A DNA stretch of 64,000 nucleotides. Origin: Hemicentrotus pulcherrimus (lineage: Eukaryota > Echinodermata > Echinoidea > Camarodonta > Strongylocentrotidae). The first letter of the stretch is position 1; every line of letters begins with the position of its first letter. The notes below the pieces were generated by a model, which did no database searches, was not told the DNA's origin, and worked only from the letters and a program-made list of their open reading frames with translations. The stretch lies in the NCBI GenBank assembly GCA_003118195.1, contig BEXV01000389.1, positions 112,383 to 176,382 on the forward strand, read 5' to 3'. The translations under genes were made by a program, and so were the position numbers. Of this stretch, positions 1 through 30,900 are shown piece by piece.

Positions 1-643
1 TACTTGTTGTTGTAGTTGTTTTTATTTCAGAAATCAGATAAAAATATTATACATGCAAAATGAAAATAATATGAATACATGCACATACACAAAAATCGAA
101 GGAAAGCCCAATTCAGCAATGCTTATAGAACATTGCTGTTCTTCCGTGGGTTTCTTAGGGGTCCTACTGACATTACTAGGCTTCAACGCTTTCCTGCTGC
201 AAGAATATAATCCATTCAGTTGTTGAGGGATTAATCTATGTTCAATTTATTTATGATAATGTATACGGCTTTGTGCATTATTGGAGAATATGACATACAG
301 TCTCTCCTTAGTGTTTCCATGGGGGGCCGAATATAAGCTCACACAAAATTTGATCGTCCATTAGGGCGATTTTACCTACTTCGAAAAGACATTAATTATC
401 CCACCCCTTTCAGAAAATGTTATAATCAAGTCAGAGTGTAAAACAGTCTCTAATAATATCTTTGATGCATGTTATAAGAAGATGATTATATTGTGAGAAG
501 ATGGAGGTGATTGTCATACCCTATTGATCCATGGACAGAAAACAAGCATACGTTTGGTTTATATCGTACAAAATATTTACTGATAATATATGTATGTTTT
601 TTTGGCTCGTAACAAAGGTTTCTACTCTTGTTTTAATGAACAG
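1..643. other. Intron of gene A, nothing recognised
   Basis: This stretch before the first visible exon shows no EGF, CUB or other domain signature in any frame and no clear repeat. It reads as the end of an intron of gene A. Confidence 0.6.
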
Positions 644-18398
<17,755 letters not shown>

Positions 18399-18407
<9 letters not shown>

Positions 18408-18488
18408 TCATTGACTAACATATAAACATTGACTAACCTATAATCATTGAATAACATATAATCATCGACTAATATATAATCATTGACT
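18399..18488 (+). repeat. 18-bp minisatellite over the gene A stop codon, five copies
   Basis: Five adjacent units of aacatataatcattgact with one to three changes each start at 18399, 18417, 18435, 18453 and 18471. The unit length is a multiple of three, and each copy keeps TAA in the same frame. Confidence 0.9.
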
Positions 18489-18513
18489 TACATCACTCAC
18501 TAGTCTGTACCGC

Positions 18514-18519
18514 AATAAA
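18514..18519 (+). other. Polyadenylation signal AATAAA of gene A
   Basis: AATAAA lies 107 bp after the stop codon and is followed by a T/G-containing stretch. It is the first canonical signal downstream, giving a 3' UTR of about 130 bp. Confidence 0.55.
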
Positions 18520-18539
18520 CTATTTCGTTCAAAAACAAG

Positions 18540-20150
18540 TTTTAATATTCATAGTTCATTCATAGACACGTGTAAATGATTATGGATAGTGTTATTATAC
18601 TCGGATGATTCTTCATTAAATTGTCATTATTGTCTATTATATTTTACCTTCAGTACCGATATTAGGAATCATAATTAATCAAGAATTGAGTATATACTTA
18701 TTTGGGAAAAGTGCCTTAGCGATAAGTGATTCCGGTTTTCTGCCATTCAGATTTTCATATACTATAAATTCTTTCCTAAAACATTCCGTAATAGAAGATA
18801 GACAAAAAAATAATAAACTAAAGATGTTAAATTCATTATGATTTCCCATTAGATTAGCAAATAAAGAAAACAATGATTACATTTTCTTGTAAAAACTACA
18901 ACAACACGACAGTTGACTTATAGTAGTAACTCAAAATAGGAGACAAATATTTGAATATTATTCTGTAGATTAAGCATTACACAGATTATATTTTGTTTTC
19001 TAAAAGTAGCAGTAAAATATATGTATATTTACCTCCTTCCACTTGCAATATGTAGCAATTTCTGAATACATTTATGTTGTTGAGAAGTATAATCACCTTA
19101 TTATATATCTGAATTAATCAAAATAAGGATTAAAGTTAAACCTGGATATATTCAAGGTTGCATTGAAATTGGAACTACAAATACATGATGCGTCTGCCTT
19201 TCAAAGATATATATGAAAACTTAAAGGTCCATCCAGTGACAGTGTTAGGAGCGGCTAATTAATTAATGTAGACTGGTAAATAATGTTATTTTATTTGTAG
19301 TGGGATTCTCGCAGCCAGAAGTAAGGGGTTGGTTCATTTTATTCCCACTTATACAATTCACACATGTATGATGTGAACCGTATATGAAAATAATGTTACA
19401 AAAATACACCCATGAAATAATTACAATGATATAAATAAGCTGATGTTAACGTATGTAAGGAACAAAAGCAGATGTGGAGTGGATATTCAGTTATAGAACA
19501 ATTATTTGTCGTGGACTACCCCCAATAAGAAATAAATATCATCCCATATATGAGTCCAGCTATGTACGAAAATTTCATGTTGGTAATTTGAGGCACCATT
19601 TCTTCGAACTTTATATGCCGTTTTTACTCAGCTTCTACATATACTTTACATTTAAGTTTCAAGTAAGCAATCCAACAACTATTTGCCAATTTAAAAGAAT
19701 GAACAACTTACTTTCAATTTCCAATTAATACAATATGAAATGCATTAAGAGCAGGCTCTATTTTGCACGTTTAAATCGCAAATGTAGAGAATCGGCATAT
19801 TCTAAATAGCTATTTCATATTTGTCAAATACATTTAAACACTGACCATAAGCAGTCGTCAACTTCAGTCTGGTATGCTCCACAAGTATCTGGAGATGTCA
19901 GAGAATCTAAGAACATGAGCCATTTATTGATGAAAGGCAGGTTGTATGTTTGTTGTATGTCTATATTTATGTATGTATTTTTTAAAATCAAAGTACTAGT
20001 ACAATATTGTCGGCAATAATTTATTTGTAGAATAGTGGTTGGGTTACTACTTTATTAAAATATAAAGGCATGCCAATTGTATCATCAATATGTCATTATT
20101 ATCAGTGTTGACTAAAGGTATACGATTCTACACAATTAAGCTGAGAGCAT
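18540..20150. other. Intergenic, nothing recognised
   Basis: AT-rich sequence between gene A and the element at 20154. Short open frames occur on both strands, but none shows a recognisable domain or codon bias. Confidence 0.6.
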
Positions 20151-20153
20151 ATA

Positions 20154-20343
20154 CAGTCAAACCTGTCTATAGCGACCACCCAAGGGAAACACAAAAAGTG
20201 GCCTTTATAGACAGGTGGTCTTTGTAGACAGGTTCCTTTAGTACATGATTCAATGAGAAACCATTTTCAAGGGAAACAACAAATGTGGTCTTTGTAGACA
20301 GGTGGTCTTTGTAGACAGGTGGTCACTAAAGCAAGTTTGACTG
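20154..20343. mobile_element. MITE with TA flanks and internal tandem repeat
   Basis: Begins cagtcaaacctgtctatagc and ends gcaagtttgactg, forming terminal inverted repeats of about 26 bp (cagtcaaac...gaccacc). A TA dinucleotide sits on both sides (20152-20153 and 20344-20345), as for Tc1/mariner-type insertions. Inside, the unit ggtctttgtagacaggt is repeated three or more times. No coding capacity. Confidence 0.75.
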
Positions 20344-20379
20344 TATTGCACATGAATGTGTTCAAAGTCTCAAGAATGT

Positions 20380-20850
20380 ACAAGGCAGTTGAAGAGAGTG
20401 TTTGAGAGAGAAATGAATGTATCAAGATGAGGAGGTGATCAGTCAAAAAATACTGGATTTAATGTTACAAAAAAGTTAGATAGAAAAACAACTACACTCA
20501 CAAATTGATATGATGCAGGTAAAAGGCTGATGAGACTATAATTTGCAGCAGAGTAGAAATAAAGAAAGCTCAATTTATGAAGGATTTGTAATCGATGAGC
20601 GACAAACAGACCTGTGATCAGGGACCTGCTGTGATTAAGAAGAAGAAAAACAGCGAGAAAAAACAGAGTTTGGAAGGGTAGAGAAAGATTATGGTAGAAA
20701 AGTACGTAGGAGGGAGAGAATTGGTAGGACGAGGAAGAACGACTGTCAGAGATGAAAGCGTGGGAGATTATTCGAGGAAAGGTGGATAAAGAACTGACAG
20801 ATATCTAAAAGTAGGGGAAGGGTAGAGAGAACGAGTAGGAAAACATATGT
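20380..20850. other. Purine-rich intergenic stretch
   Basis: The + strand is strongly A/G-biased (many gaga, agaag and ggaag runs). No gene is evident. It lies 0.5 kb or more upstream of the gene B start. Confidence 0.6.
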
Positions 20851-21265
20851 GTCATATAAGTCATAATTAACATGACAGGATATTTCTATTTACCTTAAAT
20901 GTAATGACAAGAGCAGGTGGCTATTCTATTGGCGCCCTTACGCTTGGGCATATTTATCTAACTCCCTTGCCGGTGAGTTGTGTATGGATGAGTAAAGAAT
21001 TGACAAAAGGCCCTTTCACAATAGAAAATGCAAATGCTCCTATTCACGATGCCCATTCGAGCATTGGGAGCACTCTCGACCCTACAACAATACGAGCAAG
21101 CCGTACGGGATGCACACCCAAGGCAAGCAGGTTACGTGAATAGCGATGTTTTAATAATCTTTCTACCATTCCTGTTTTCTAAAGCAACCAGTGACATATA
21201 TCGTACGTGCGTAAGGGAATTGATACTTGTATAACAGTGGCGTCACCACCGAACCCGGTGTTATC
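20850..21265. other. Upstream flank of gene B, nothing recognised
   Basis: Less AT-rich than its surroundings and containing a 79-codon open frame (20904-21143), which has no recognisable domain. It may hold regulatory sequence for gene B. Confidence 0.4.
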
Positions 21266-21269
21266 TTAT

Positions 21270-21277
21270 TATATAAT
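21270..21277 (+). promoter_or_regulatory. Putative TATA box of gene B
   Basis: TATATAAT lies 119 bp before the start codon. Transcription starting about 30 bp downstream would give a 5' UTR of about 90 bp. TATA-like strings are frequent in AT-rich DNA, so this is tentative. Confidence 0.4.
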
Positions 21278-21388
21278 AAACAGGCGGACATAGTTTTGAT
21301 TTTGGCCTCCTGATCTTTGAAATCAAGGACTGGTTGGAGGTTAATGTTTGCATATGGAAGATTAATCGGAAGAGAAAGTACTACGAAG

Positions 21389-21458
21389 ATGGATTCGTAC
21401 TTATGTGCTCTTCTGGGTCTCTTACTCCTCTGCGTTTCAGGAACTATTGCTTTGAACG
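21389..21458 (+). CDS. Gene B exon 1, signal peptide
   Basis: ATG GAT starts [20 protein letters not shown] followed by ALN and a phase 1 donor GTAAGT at 21459. A short n-region, a hydrophobic core ([12 protein letters not shown]) and small residues near SGTIA fit a cleaved signal peptide. The start context is good (A at -3, G at +4). The phase matches the EGF exon 5.8 kb downstream. Confidence 0.8.
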
Positions 21459-23142
21459 GTAAGTAGTAATGGATTCATTTTCTTGTTTATAAGCGCAAAT
21501 TTTTAAAATTGTGATACCTGAAAAATACATTTAAATATAGACAATCTCGCATATATGTATGTGACATATAACAATCCATGTCCTTTGATGTTCTTTGTCA
21601 GACTTAAATTTGATTTTTTTAAATATATTTTTTATCATATTTGTGATGTATCTAGTGTTGTTGTAGATGACTGCTTGTGAATCCTTAGAGGACATGGGCA
21701 ATAAATAGCCACAAGGGCTAGGTGAATATGTAACAAATGATATCCAACATCATATTCTACATTATTAAATAGCCCGTAAGGCTAGGTAGTAAAGGCCTTT
21801 TTAAGGATCATTTCTAAACCATTCGTATACGCTTCTTAGAAAATATATTTTCACACCATGGTTACACTTTTATACACATATTCCACCTATTTACAATGAA
21901 ATTGAATTGGATTGATGTTTCATCGGAGCATGTTATAAGAGAAATTTTGTGCAAAGAAGTAGATAATCCGGTGACAGATCTCTATCGAATTGTAGATAAT
22001 TGCAGTATGAAGATTTATCATAGGATTATAATTGCAAATGAATACTCGATTTAAAAACCAGTTCATTAACTCTAGAATTTAAAAGACAGCCTCCTAAATG
22101 TTTTTATTATTTTTTTTGAATACAAGTAAAAACAAATTTTAATCGTAGTTTTTGAAGCTTCTGTGTTAACATTTTCTCCTCGTTCTATTGTGTGACGATT
22201 CCTCACAATTCACCAGATAATATATCGCATCGCAGTTTGACAAATCATAAGTTTGCTTGCCCACCGCCAGTTTCCTTAAATTTAAAGTCCAATCCGCACA
22301 TTCGTGTTTTTAAATGTTCTGTACGTTTACTCTGGAGGTCCGACAGCAATGTGATTTTAGCCTCGTGTATAATATTTCCACAATGGTTAATGCCAAATGA
22401 AAAATCAGTTTACTGTATGCATTGATACGATTTAGGTTGTAAATATGATCTACTTAAGGGCAGCAAACGTATAAAATTACGATGTAAAAGAAAAAATATA
22501 TCTGTTTTGTTATCATGATTACGTACATCTTTGATTCATGGTATCATTACTACTACTTATTGCAAGTGGAAGACATGAACCTTTTTATCAGCTAGAAGTT
22601 GAAAATGAAAAAATTTGGGGAGAAAATGATAATGTTGACAAAATTTTAAGTGATATTAGTAGTCAATATTTCTAATAGTTGATAAGATGTCAACATTCCG
22701 ACACAAATAAAAAGAGGGGACTAAAATCACTATTTGATGGATAACTCCTTTAAAGTTGGTTAATGATTTTATTTTGTTGAGTAGAAAAAGAAGAAGCAAA
22801 AAGAAGAACAATAAAGATGAGAAAGAGGAGGAGGAGGAAGAGAAAGAGAGGAAAACGGAACAATACGATGAAACAGTGTTCACTGTCCATTCATAGTACA
22901 AAAATCTCTTTTTTTAACAACGATTCTTAAATATATGTATAATCTTATGACTGTATTTGTGTTAATCACCATCATAATCCCGGTTATATTGGTGAAGTAA
23001 TCATTTTAGATATCGACTTGTGCAGCATGTAAAGTGGTTCTTAAGCGGCATTACAAAAGTCTGCAAGACAAAGAAGTTATATCGTCATCTCAGCTATTGA
23101 GTAATTATGTAAGAATGAGACATGCCCATGAAAACCCACACA

Positions 23143-23183
<41 letters not shown>

Positions 23184-26100
23184 AATACAACAAATAATGA
23201 TACTCCGTACACGAAGAATTATATACATATATAATTCATGTGATTCAGTTGTATGCTTGACATGTCAATGCTTTACATCCGTAGGATGTCGGCCTATGCC
23301 TACTTTGAAGGGGAACAAATGTTCATATTGTAACATGGATTGTCCATAAAAATTGTCCATACTTTCATTATCTGGTTATTAGCACATACTTCTGGTTGGA
23401 GAATATTGGTGGGTCATCAAAGTTGGACGAAGTGATGTAATGTCAGACAAATTAATTAGAAGTGGTTCATATGCCTTATTAAAAAGAAAAAAAAATAAAC
23501 AAAGCAAAAATGCTGAGACGCCATCACTACTTTCATGACCTTGATTGTTATATCACCCCCTGTATGTCGGAAGCGTCACTGCGACAGGCACATTAATGGT
23601 CGCTTTGAATAAAAACAACCAATGACTAATATCAATAATATTATAATAAAATCAAAATCATAATAGTCCCCTGCACTTATAAAGAACGACGAAAAAAAAA
23701 AGGATGCATTGACATTTCTCAATTGGTCAATTTTTGGGGAGAAAAATAGATTAGTTGATACCGGTTCCTTTATTAATCTGTCACAGGCGAAGAATTCGAC
23801 CACACCCGTTGTCCTGCCTCACCTCATTTTCATTGAACCGCAAATCAAGGATACAAAGCGAAGCCCTTCCAACAATCCTATTCACACGTCAGTCACGTGA
23901 TATTGATTAATTGATCTTTCCAAACAAACGGAAGAAAGGAAATCTTGATGAAATTGGATTTGCATCTGTCAAAGCCATAAGCGTCACCAGGACATTTGAC
24001 ATTGAGATATGTGAAACAATAAAAGCACCAGGCAAAAGAAGGGAAATAAATTGTAGGAGAGAAGTGTGTACATTTGCTCTTAAACGGATTTAGACTTTCC
24101 TTTCTATTGGCTTCCAAAATAAATCTCTTTAAGAATTCGACTATTGAATTCAACATTACGTAACAGTCTAATTCTTAACAGATCTATACAAACAACAGAA
24201 TTTGAATAAAAACAGAATTTGTTTTGGAGCCGGACAGTCTCTCTCAACATACATGTACATGTACGTCGTCAATCGAATTGGTCATGCAGAAGACCATCAA
24301 AACGAAATATGTAATATTACGACTACGACAACAAGTACAACTAGTAATGTTACCACTTCTACTACTTCTACTATAGTAACAATAATAACATTGATATACC
24401 CTGTAAACATAATGAGAATAATAATGATAGATACTTTTTAGCGCTTATAACTAAACGCAAGATGCTTATGGCGGAATAATTTATTGCCCTTGTCTGTGTA
24501 CACGAATACATACACTCTAGTTTTTCGATAAGTATAATGATTTTATATCTACCCCTATTCACATACAAAAAATGTATAACAAATAACCTAGGCACTGTAA
24601 CAGAAAAAAAGTTGCTATTAATTGTAATTCCCCAAATCAAACGCATCTCTATTAATATCACTCTTAACTTCACATTCAACAATGATGTTTCGGGTAGATA
24701 CGATGCATGGTAAGATACAATTAATTTTAGGAAGATTGGGGATATAATAAATTTTTAAGCTTAATCGTATGTCAATGTTTGTTTTACAGGGCCCTGACCT
24801 ACAGAATAAGTTTCACAGCGTTCTGTATATACAGTTGAGCACGTAACAATAGATTCCGAGGTACAAAAATATGAGAAAAGGCAGATGAGAAAAGGACTTA
24901 ATATTTTAAAAATAAAGTAAGGTCCCCTCCAGAACCATATCCTTGACCGCGTCCACATGATCCCAGTGCTCCCCATCATCCTAGTGCTCCCCATCAATGG
25001 CTAGACCTGCACTACACCGCTAAGTCTGTCTGATATTTGGCGTGAGTGATTTTTTAACAGATTTGAAGGGCACACGACGTCGTCTGTCTCAAGACATGAC
25101 ACGGCCACCATAGCGGGGCAACTTCAATATTGATCTATCCTTGCCAGGTGATTTTATACAATGAACCAAACCAAAGGGATGTTTCCTTTTTCGATCACTC
25201 GTAAAATTCAAAATATTTGTCGTATTGAAAATGACTCACTTTTGCTTTCATTATCAAATTCTATATTGTATTGCGCCTTTCCAACATACATGTAGGGGCA
25301 CCCTATGAACTTACTTGTCTACGTGAGTTGTGTTCTTCGGGCAAAACGTACAAAATTTGAGATAATTTGAAGTAGACATAATGCATTGCATCATTGCAAA
25401 GCCTCCCACAGTACGAGGTGTTATACGATGCATAACAGCATCGCGAATGAGCAAAACGCCACCATTCTAACGACGCGATTAAGGGCTTTATTTGAAAGTT
25501 AACGCGTCATTAAGCTCAACATGCTCAACAGCCAGCAGGCGAACAACGTTAAAAAAGTAATATATTTCCCACGTTTTCTAACTGACCAAGGCTAGTTTCT
25601 TACACGAGGTTCCAAAAACGACCAGATGAAACTAAACATGTTACAAAAAATCATGTTACTTACATTGTACAACGGTTGTAATGAATATGCAAATCATTTA
25701 CAAGACGAGACTCTGATAAAGTAATTATATTCAACTTTACGCGAATGATAACAAATGAGAAGATAAATAATTTAGTTACAAAAGAGAAACAGGTAAGAAT
25801 ACAGTGCAGCACTTTGCTATTACTAATGGTTGAATATAAATCAAATCTATATGTATACCAGTAAGAAAATCAAATTAGGCCTTAAGTACTGCTCCTTTGA
25901 GAGCATTATTAAATGACAATGACACATTCAAACAATTGTTCCTATATATTTAATTGTATTGAAAAAAAAACTTGTCTAATGGTGCCTACGGTTATGCAGC
26001 TTAACTGGGTATACCACAATGTGAATGCCTCCGGGGGGTACCATACAGTGTATTAAACAGCGCTTTATGTATCCGTGTGTTTACAAAGCAAATCGATTGG

Positions 26101-27663
26101 GAGAATTCATAGCGTTTTCCATTGTCATGACGACCGGAGGAAATGGCGCGCAACGTAATTGTCTGTATTGCATGAACTAGTGCATTAGTCGCACCGTACA
26201 CAGAGAACGCAACTTCTCGATTTGCTTAGTATAGTTGATTAGCAGACGCGGATTTTTTTTATCGAAGAATAACAATATGCGGAAGAACTAGAAAGTGTGT
26301 AGCAAACAAAATATATATGAATTGATTTATTAATACGTACTACTGATTCCAGATTTGAAAATAGTATCAAGCTAACCAATTGAATTGATTGATTATGATT
26401 TATTTTTTTGAATAATAATGAATTACTTATAGAGTAAAATATCAACTGTTTATTATCGTTTTAGAGCGATTTTGATCTATTTGAGGTAAAATTGATTTAG
26501 AATAGTGAATCGTATGGGACACCCCTAGTTAATAAAATAATATTTCCTATTTATTCCATCCATACGTTAGAACGGTCTGATTTCACATCTACACGTAATG
26601 AGAGTGACAAATGACATTCGTGCATACAAAGCCAATGTCATTGCATAGCTTCTTTCTTCGAAATAATGTATCACTCTTGTTAAAATATTGTATCATAGTG
26701 GAGCTATCCATGATAAATGCATAGTTCACAGTTAGTGTTTCATTTTCTATCATTCACCTGTAGTAGCGGCGCTGCCATTGTTGTGGATGTCCATGTACAG
26801 CACTACAATGTATTGCATTTCCCCTTGCGATGGAATGCTAGTCTAATCAAATAAGCCCGTGAATATAACCTTTTCGTGATGAATTTAGATTTAAAACACT
26901 ATGACTTGTCCTACCTACATATACATATACATGTACACCAACATGTAATATATGCATTTCGCATTAGGGCTATTTAAATGGTGAATGAAAAAAATTGTGA
27001 TAAGACACTTAACAAAGATTTGTGCATTAAATTTGAATTTGTCTGACAAGCCTCTCGCAATCTCTTTTTTCTTCAATGGAGACCTTTCTTCACGATGTAT
27101 ATATAAACAGATCTTTTGGAATGTTTTTACCGAAAAATTATCTAGTTTTTAACACATCGTGAATGCACATGTTTCTGATTAATCCCAAATCTCGTCATTA
27201 TTCCTTCGCGCTATAATTTACAAACAGTGCTTAATCAACTACTTGTCCTTATTTTCTATTTCATTTGACCACCTCCAGAGTGTGACAGTTCACCATGTCA
27301 GAATGGAGCAGAATGTCGAGATGGATTGGAAGGCTACTACACATGTCTATGAGCGCAGGGGTATCATGGAACCAACTGTGAAATTAGAATGGGTAAGAAT
27401 TACCGTCCCAGAGATCATTCTTTATGTCACATATTTTGAAGACCATAACTTGATTTATGTAATGCAGTGGTAGTAGTGTTGGTTGTGGTGGTGGTGATAG
27501 AAATATAGAGTAGAAGTAAAAGTAGAAGTAGAAGTAGAAGTACATGTAAAAGTAGAAGTAGTAGAAGGATGAGGAGTGGTAGTAGTGGTAGCAGCCGCAA
27601 CAGTACTACTACTACATGTACTATCAGTAGTATTCTTATTAGAAGTAATAGTAGTATTAGTAT

Positions 27664-27696
<33 letters not shown>

Positions 27697-27914
27697 GAAA
27701 AGTAGTAGTAGCAGTAGTAGTAGTAGTAGTAGTAGTGATATATGTAGTGGAAGTGGTAGTGGTGGTGGTGGTGGTGGTAGTATAGTAGTAGTAGTAGGAA
27801 TAGTGATAGCTCTAGTAGTAGTAATAGTAGTTTTAGTAGTAGTAGTAGTAGTAGTAGTAGTACCAGCATGGGCAGCAGCAGCAACAATAGTAGTAATAGT
27901 AGTAGTAGTAGCAT

Positions 27915-27962
<48 letters not shown>

Positions 27963-30900
27963 TAGTATTCTGCACTGACAGTGTACAGGTAGGAGATAAG
28001 AGCAATATGTCTGACTTCCTTTAAAGGAGCTACACAAAGAAAATTTACTAAAAACTGATAATTAGAACAAATTACATATGGATGGAAAGATTTTCTCTTG
28101 GAAAACACGAATAATTTGCTGAGAAATCATATAGATATCGTGGAGAGGCGTAAAATGCAATTTTTCAAGACCCTTCTTAAACCCCCAAGCGCTCCCGGAC
28201 GTAAACCAAACACACGAGCGTAGTAAGCTCTGAATAGTGAGGTCACACCCTGGACAAACAGCTCGGTACCGGCTGCTAGCTTCCGCTTAGTCCGTCTAGC
28301 TGCAGACCAAGCGGAAGCTAGCAGCCTTTTCTAACAGCCGTGTCCAGGGTGTGACGTCACACGAAGAACTACGACAAAATACGAACAAATACGAATAGGC
28401 AGTGAATCTGGATCTCAAAACTAACATTTTTGAAAGTTGATTTCTGCGGGCCCAAAACATATTTTGAAGAGGAAAATTGTTGTAATTGATCAGTAAGGCT
28501 TTCCCTTCGCAATGATATGAATTTTGCATCAATTCAAATCACTTTTGCTTCTTGGTGTGACTACTTTAAAACCTTTACAATATTACCACATTACATCAAG
28601 AGCTAACCATACTAAATGCTGAAGACATACAATGTAAACCTCGGGCATCCTAATATCCTTGATATAGTTATACAAAAACTATTATTATCGTTTATTATTA
28701 TCGTACTAAGGTCATTTGTATGTAACTGTTGAACCTAGTGAGTCGAATATTGGATACATGCTCTGTATGTAATGTAATCGATAATTATTTATGTATCAAC
28801 GGTACATTATATGATACGCAGTTTTAATCATTCTTTTCAAAAAGAGGGGAACAAAAGGTATTCATGAAGCATCTGCATCGAATTGGCATGAATTATTCTA
28901 AAATGCACTAGGTGGAACGTTTCCAATCTATTCATGAAATTCAGGGTCATGGTAGGATCAGGGATTGTTAGTTTAAACTCTCATATCCCTGGTAGGATGT
29001 GCCAAATACAAACTTGACTGGTCTACATGTATCATGTATAGTCGTCACTTAAAATGTACGTTCTTGAATAGAACAGACCGTTACAATAATGTTTTTCAAT
29101 TTGTGCATAGTTCTCTCTCTATCCCCTGGCTACAAAAAATTTTATTCATCAGTTATGAATATTGGAATCCTCTATAGATGGAGTCCAATTTGCATACATT
29201 AGTTGTTGCTATGTCGGGCAATCATATGACAAGCTTTTTAGGCATCAAGATAGGCTTTGCTTACAAAAATATATATGCATAAAAGCAGTTATATTACAGA
29301 TGTAAGCATGTAGTCATTAATCAAGGTATTTTGTGATCTCGTTGTGTACTTATAGACCAGGACTGTGGGACCAACCTCTACGATCAGGTTGGGTCTTTCC
29401 AGAGTTCCTCTTACCCTGCGAATTACGGATCGCGTGAGGAATGCTTCTATCTGATCCGGAGCCATGGCGCCCACGTCATCAACTTCACAATCGAGGACTT
29501 CAACACGGAGCTCAACAAGGACGTGCTCGAATACGGCTACGGAGATACAGTCGACATCAATAACATTGTAGGTCTGTACCAGGGCAATATCATCACACCA
29601 GTGGAAATCTCCGTACCGGGGCCGTCTGCCTGGTTCTTCTTCTCATCCGACCGTAACGTCCAATTGAAGGGATTTCGCATTTCTGTCAGTGCTGGTAAGT
29701 GCCACCATTCACCTGTAAAATGAATCGTATTCCGAAAAGAAAAGGAAACACAAATTAAAAAAATCCTCTACTGGAGAGTTAGTATAAAAGTTACCACAGT
29801 GACTAATCAGTGGTTTCGTATACATTCATCTGGATTTATTCTTTAAAAAACCCTTAAGTCGTAAGATTAGAACTTATATTTTAGCAAGGAGACATCTTGC
29901 GCTTGAGCCTCGGCCTGGAATACTTGAAATGTATATTTCTAATGAGTGAGTTAAATTCAGCTAGAAGACAATGTCCAAAAGGGCAATTTTCTCTCAATCA
30001 CAACAGAAAACGGTAGTTTCTATCAAAAACATGAAATTATTTTTAATCATTTTTTTAAAAAGTCCGTTTTGTATTTTAAGTTAAATCAATAATACATGTT
30101 TCATCCATGATTTGACCTTGATGATTATTTGTCCTAATCTAGATGGAGACGATTGTCTTAGCGCCCCGTGTATCAACGGAGGGTCATGTATAGATGGAAT
30201 ACGAAGCTACACTTGCGAATGCGCGCCTGGGTTTACGGGATTCAACTGTGAAACAGGTTCGTCAAGCATCGCAGTTACATCCTTGGACATTTGTATTTAT
30301 TATAAAACATTATTCAGGGATACAGACGGTAGTGGTTCTAGAAGGTGGCACGGGGTCTAACCCCCTTAAATCCTTCAAGTCCATAATTTGTTATCTTCAT
30401 TATAACTAAATTTAAGCAAGGCACACGTAGAAAATGAATGCAAGAACCCCTACCTCAAAGCCCACCACCTCCCAGTTATTGTTTTCTTCTGACTTCTATG
30501 ATAACTGAATTAGTACATCGATATGTTTTCAGCACTAACAATCATTGCAGTTTGACCATCTTCCAATTTGTTTTTACTCTGAAACGATCCAACAGTTGTT
30601 TGTAGTATTCTAATGGTATCCTAATCCGCTTTTATTTGCGTAAACACATGAACACGGTAGGGAATGCCATGAATAAATTGTGACAGCCAAATACAGTATC
30701 ACAACAATTTGTACATGTGTAGGGTGTCCGTTTGTCCATTACAAACATCGGCACATAAATAACGGAGATTTCAATGAGAGTGGTATTTGTTTTCATTTAT
30801 TAATGTTTGTTCTTCATTTCAGATATTGACGAATGTGAAAGCAACCCTTGTCGGAACAGCGGTATCTGTGTAGATGGCGTCAACAGCTACACATGCAACT

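Larger units (their letters stand above)
27393..29355 (+). other. Second intron of gene B
   Basis: 2 kb intron holding the (GTA)n tract and a long foldback element, both listed separately. The remainder shows no coding signature. Confidence 0.65.

Noticed and set aside
20904..21143. 79-codon open frame upstream of gene B
   Set aside because: No domain, signal peptide or homology recognised; composition alone can explain it.
27351..27353. Selenocysteine at the in-frame TGA
   Set aside because: The position is a structural disulphide cysteine in an extracellular domain and no SECIS element can be assessed; mutation, error or exon skipping is simpler.
27427..28037. Long open frames on both strands (poly-V, poly-S, poly-L/T)
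   Set aside because: They are produced by the (GTA)n repeat; all frames of such a repeat stay open on one or both strands.
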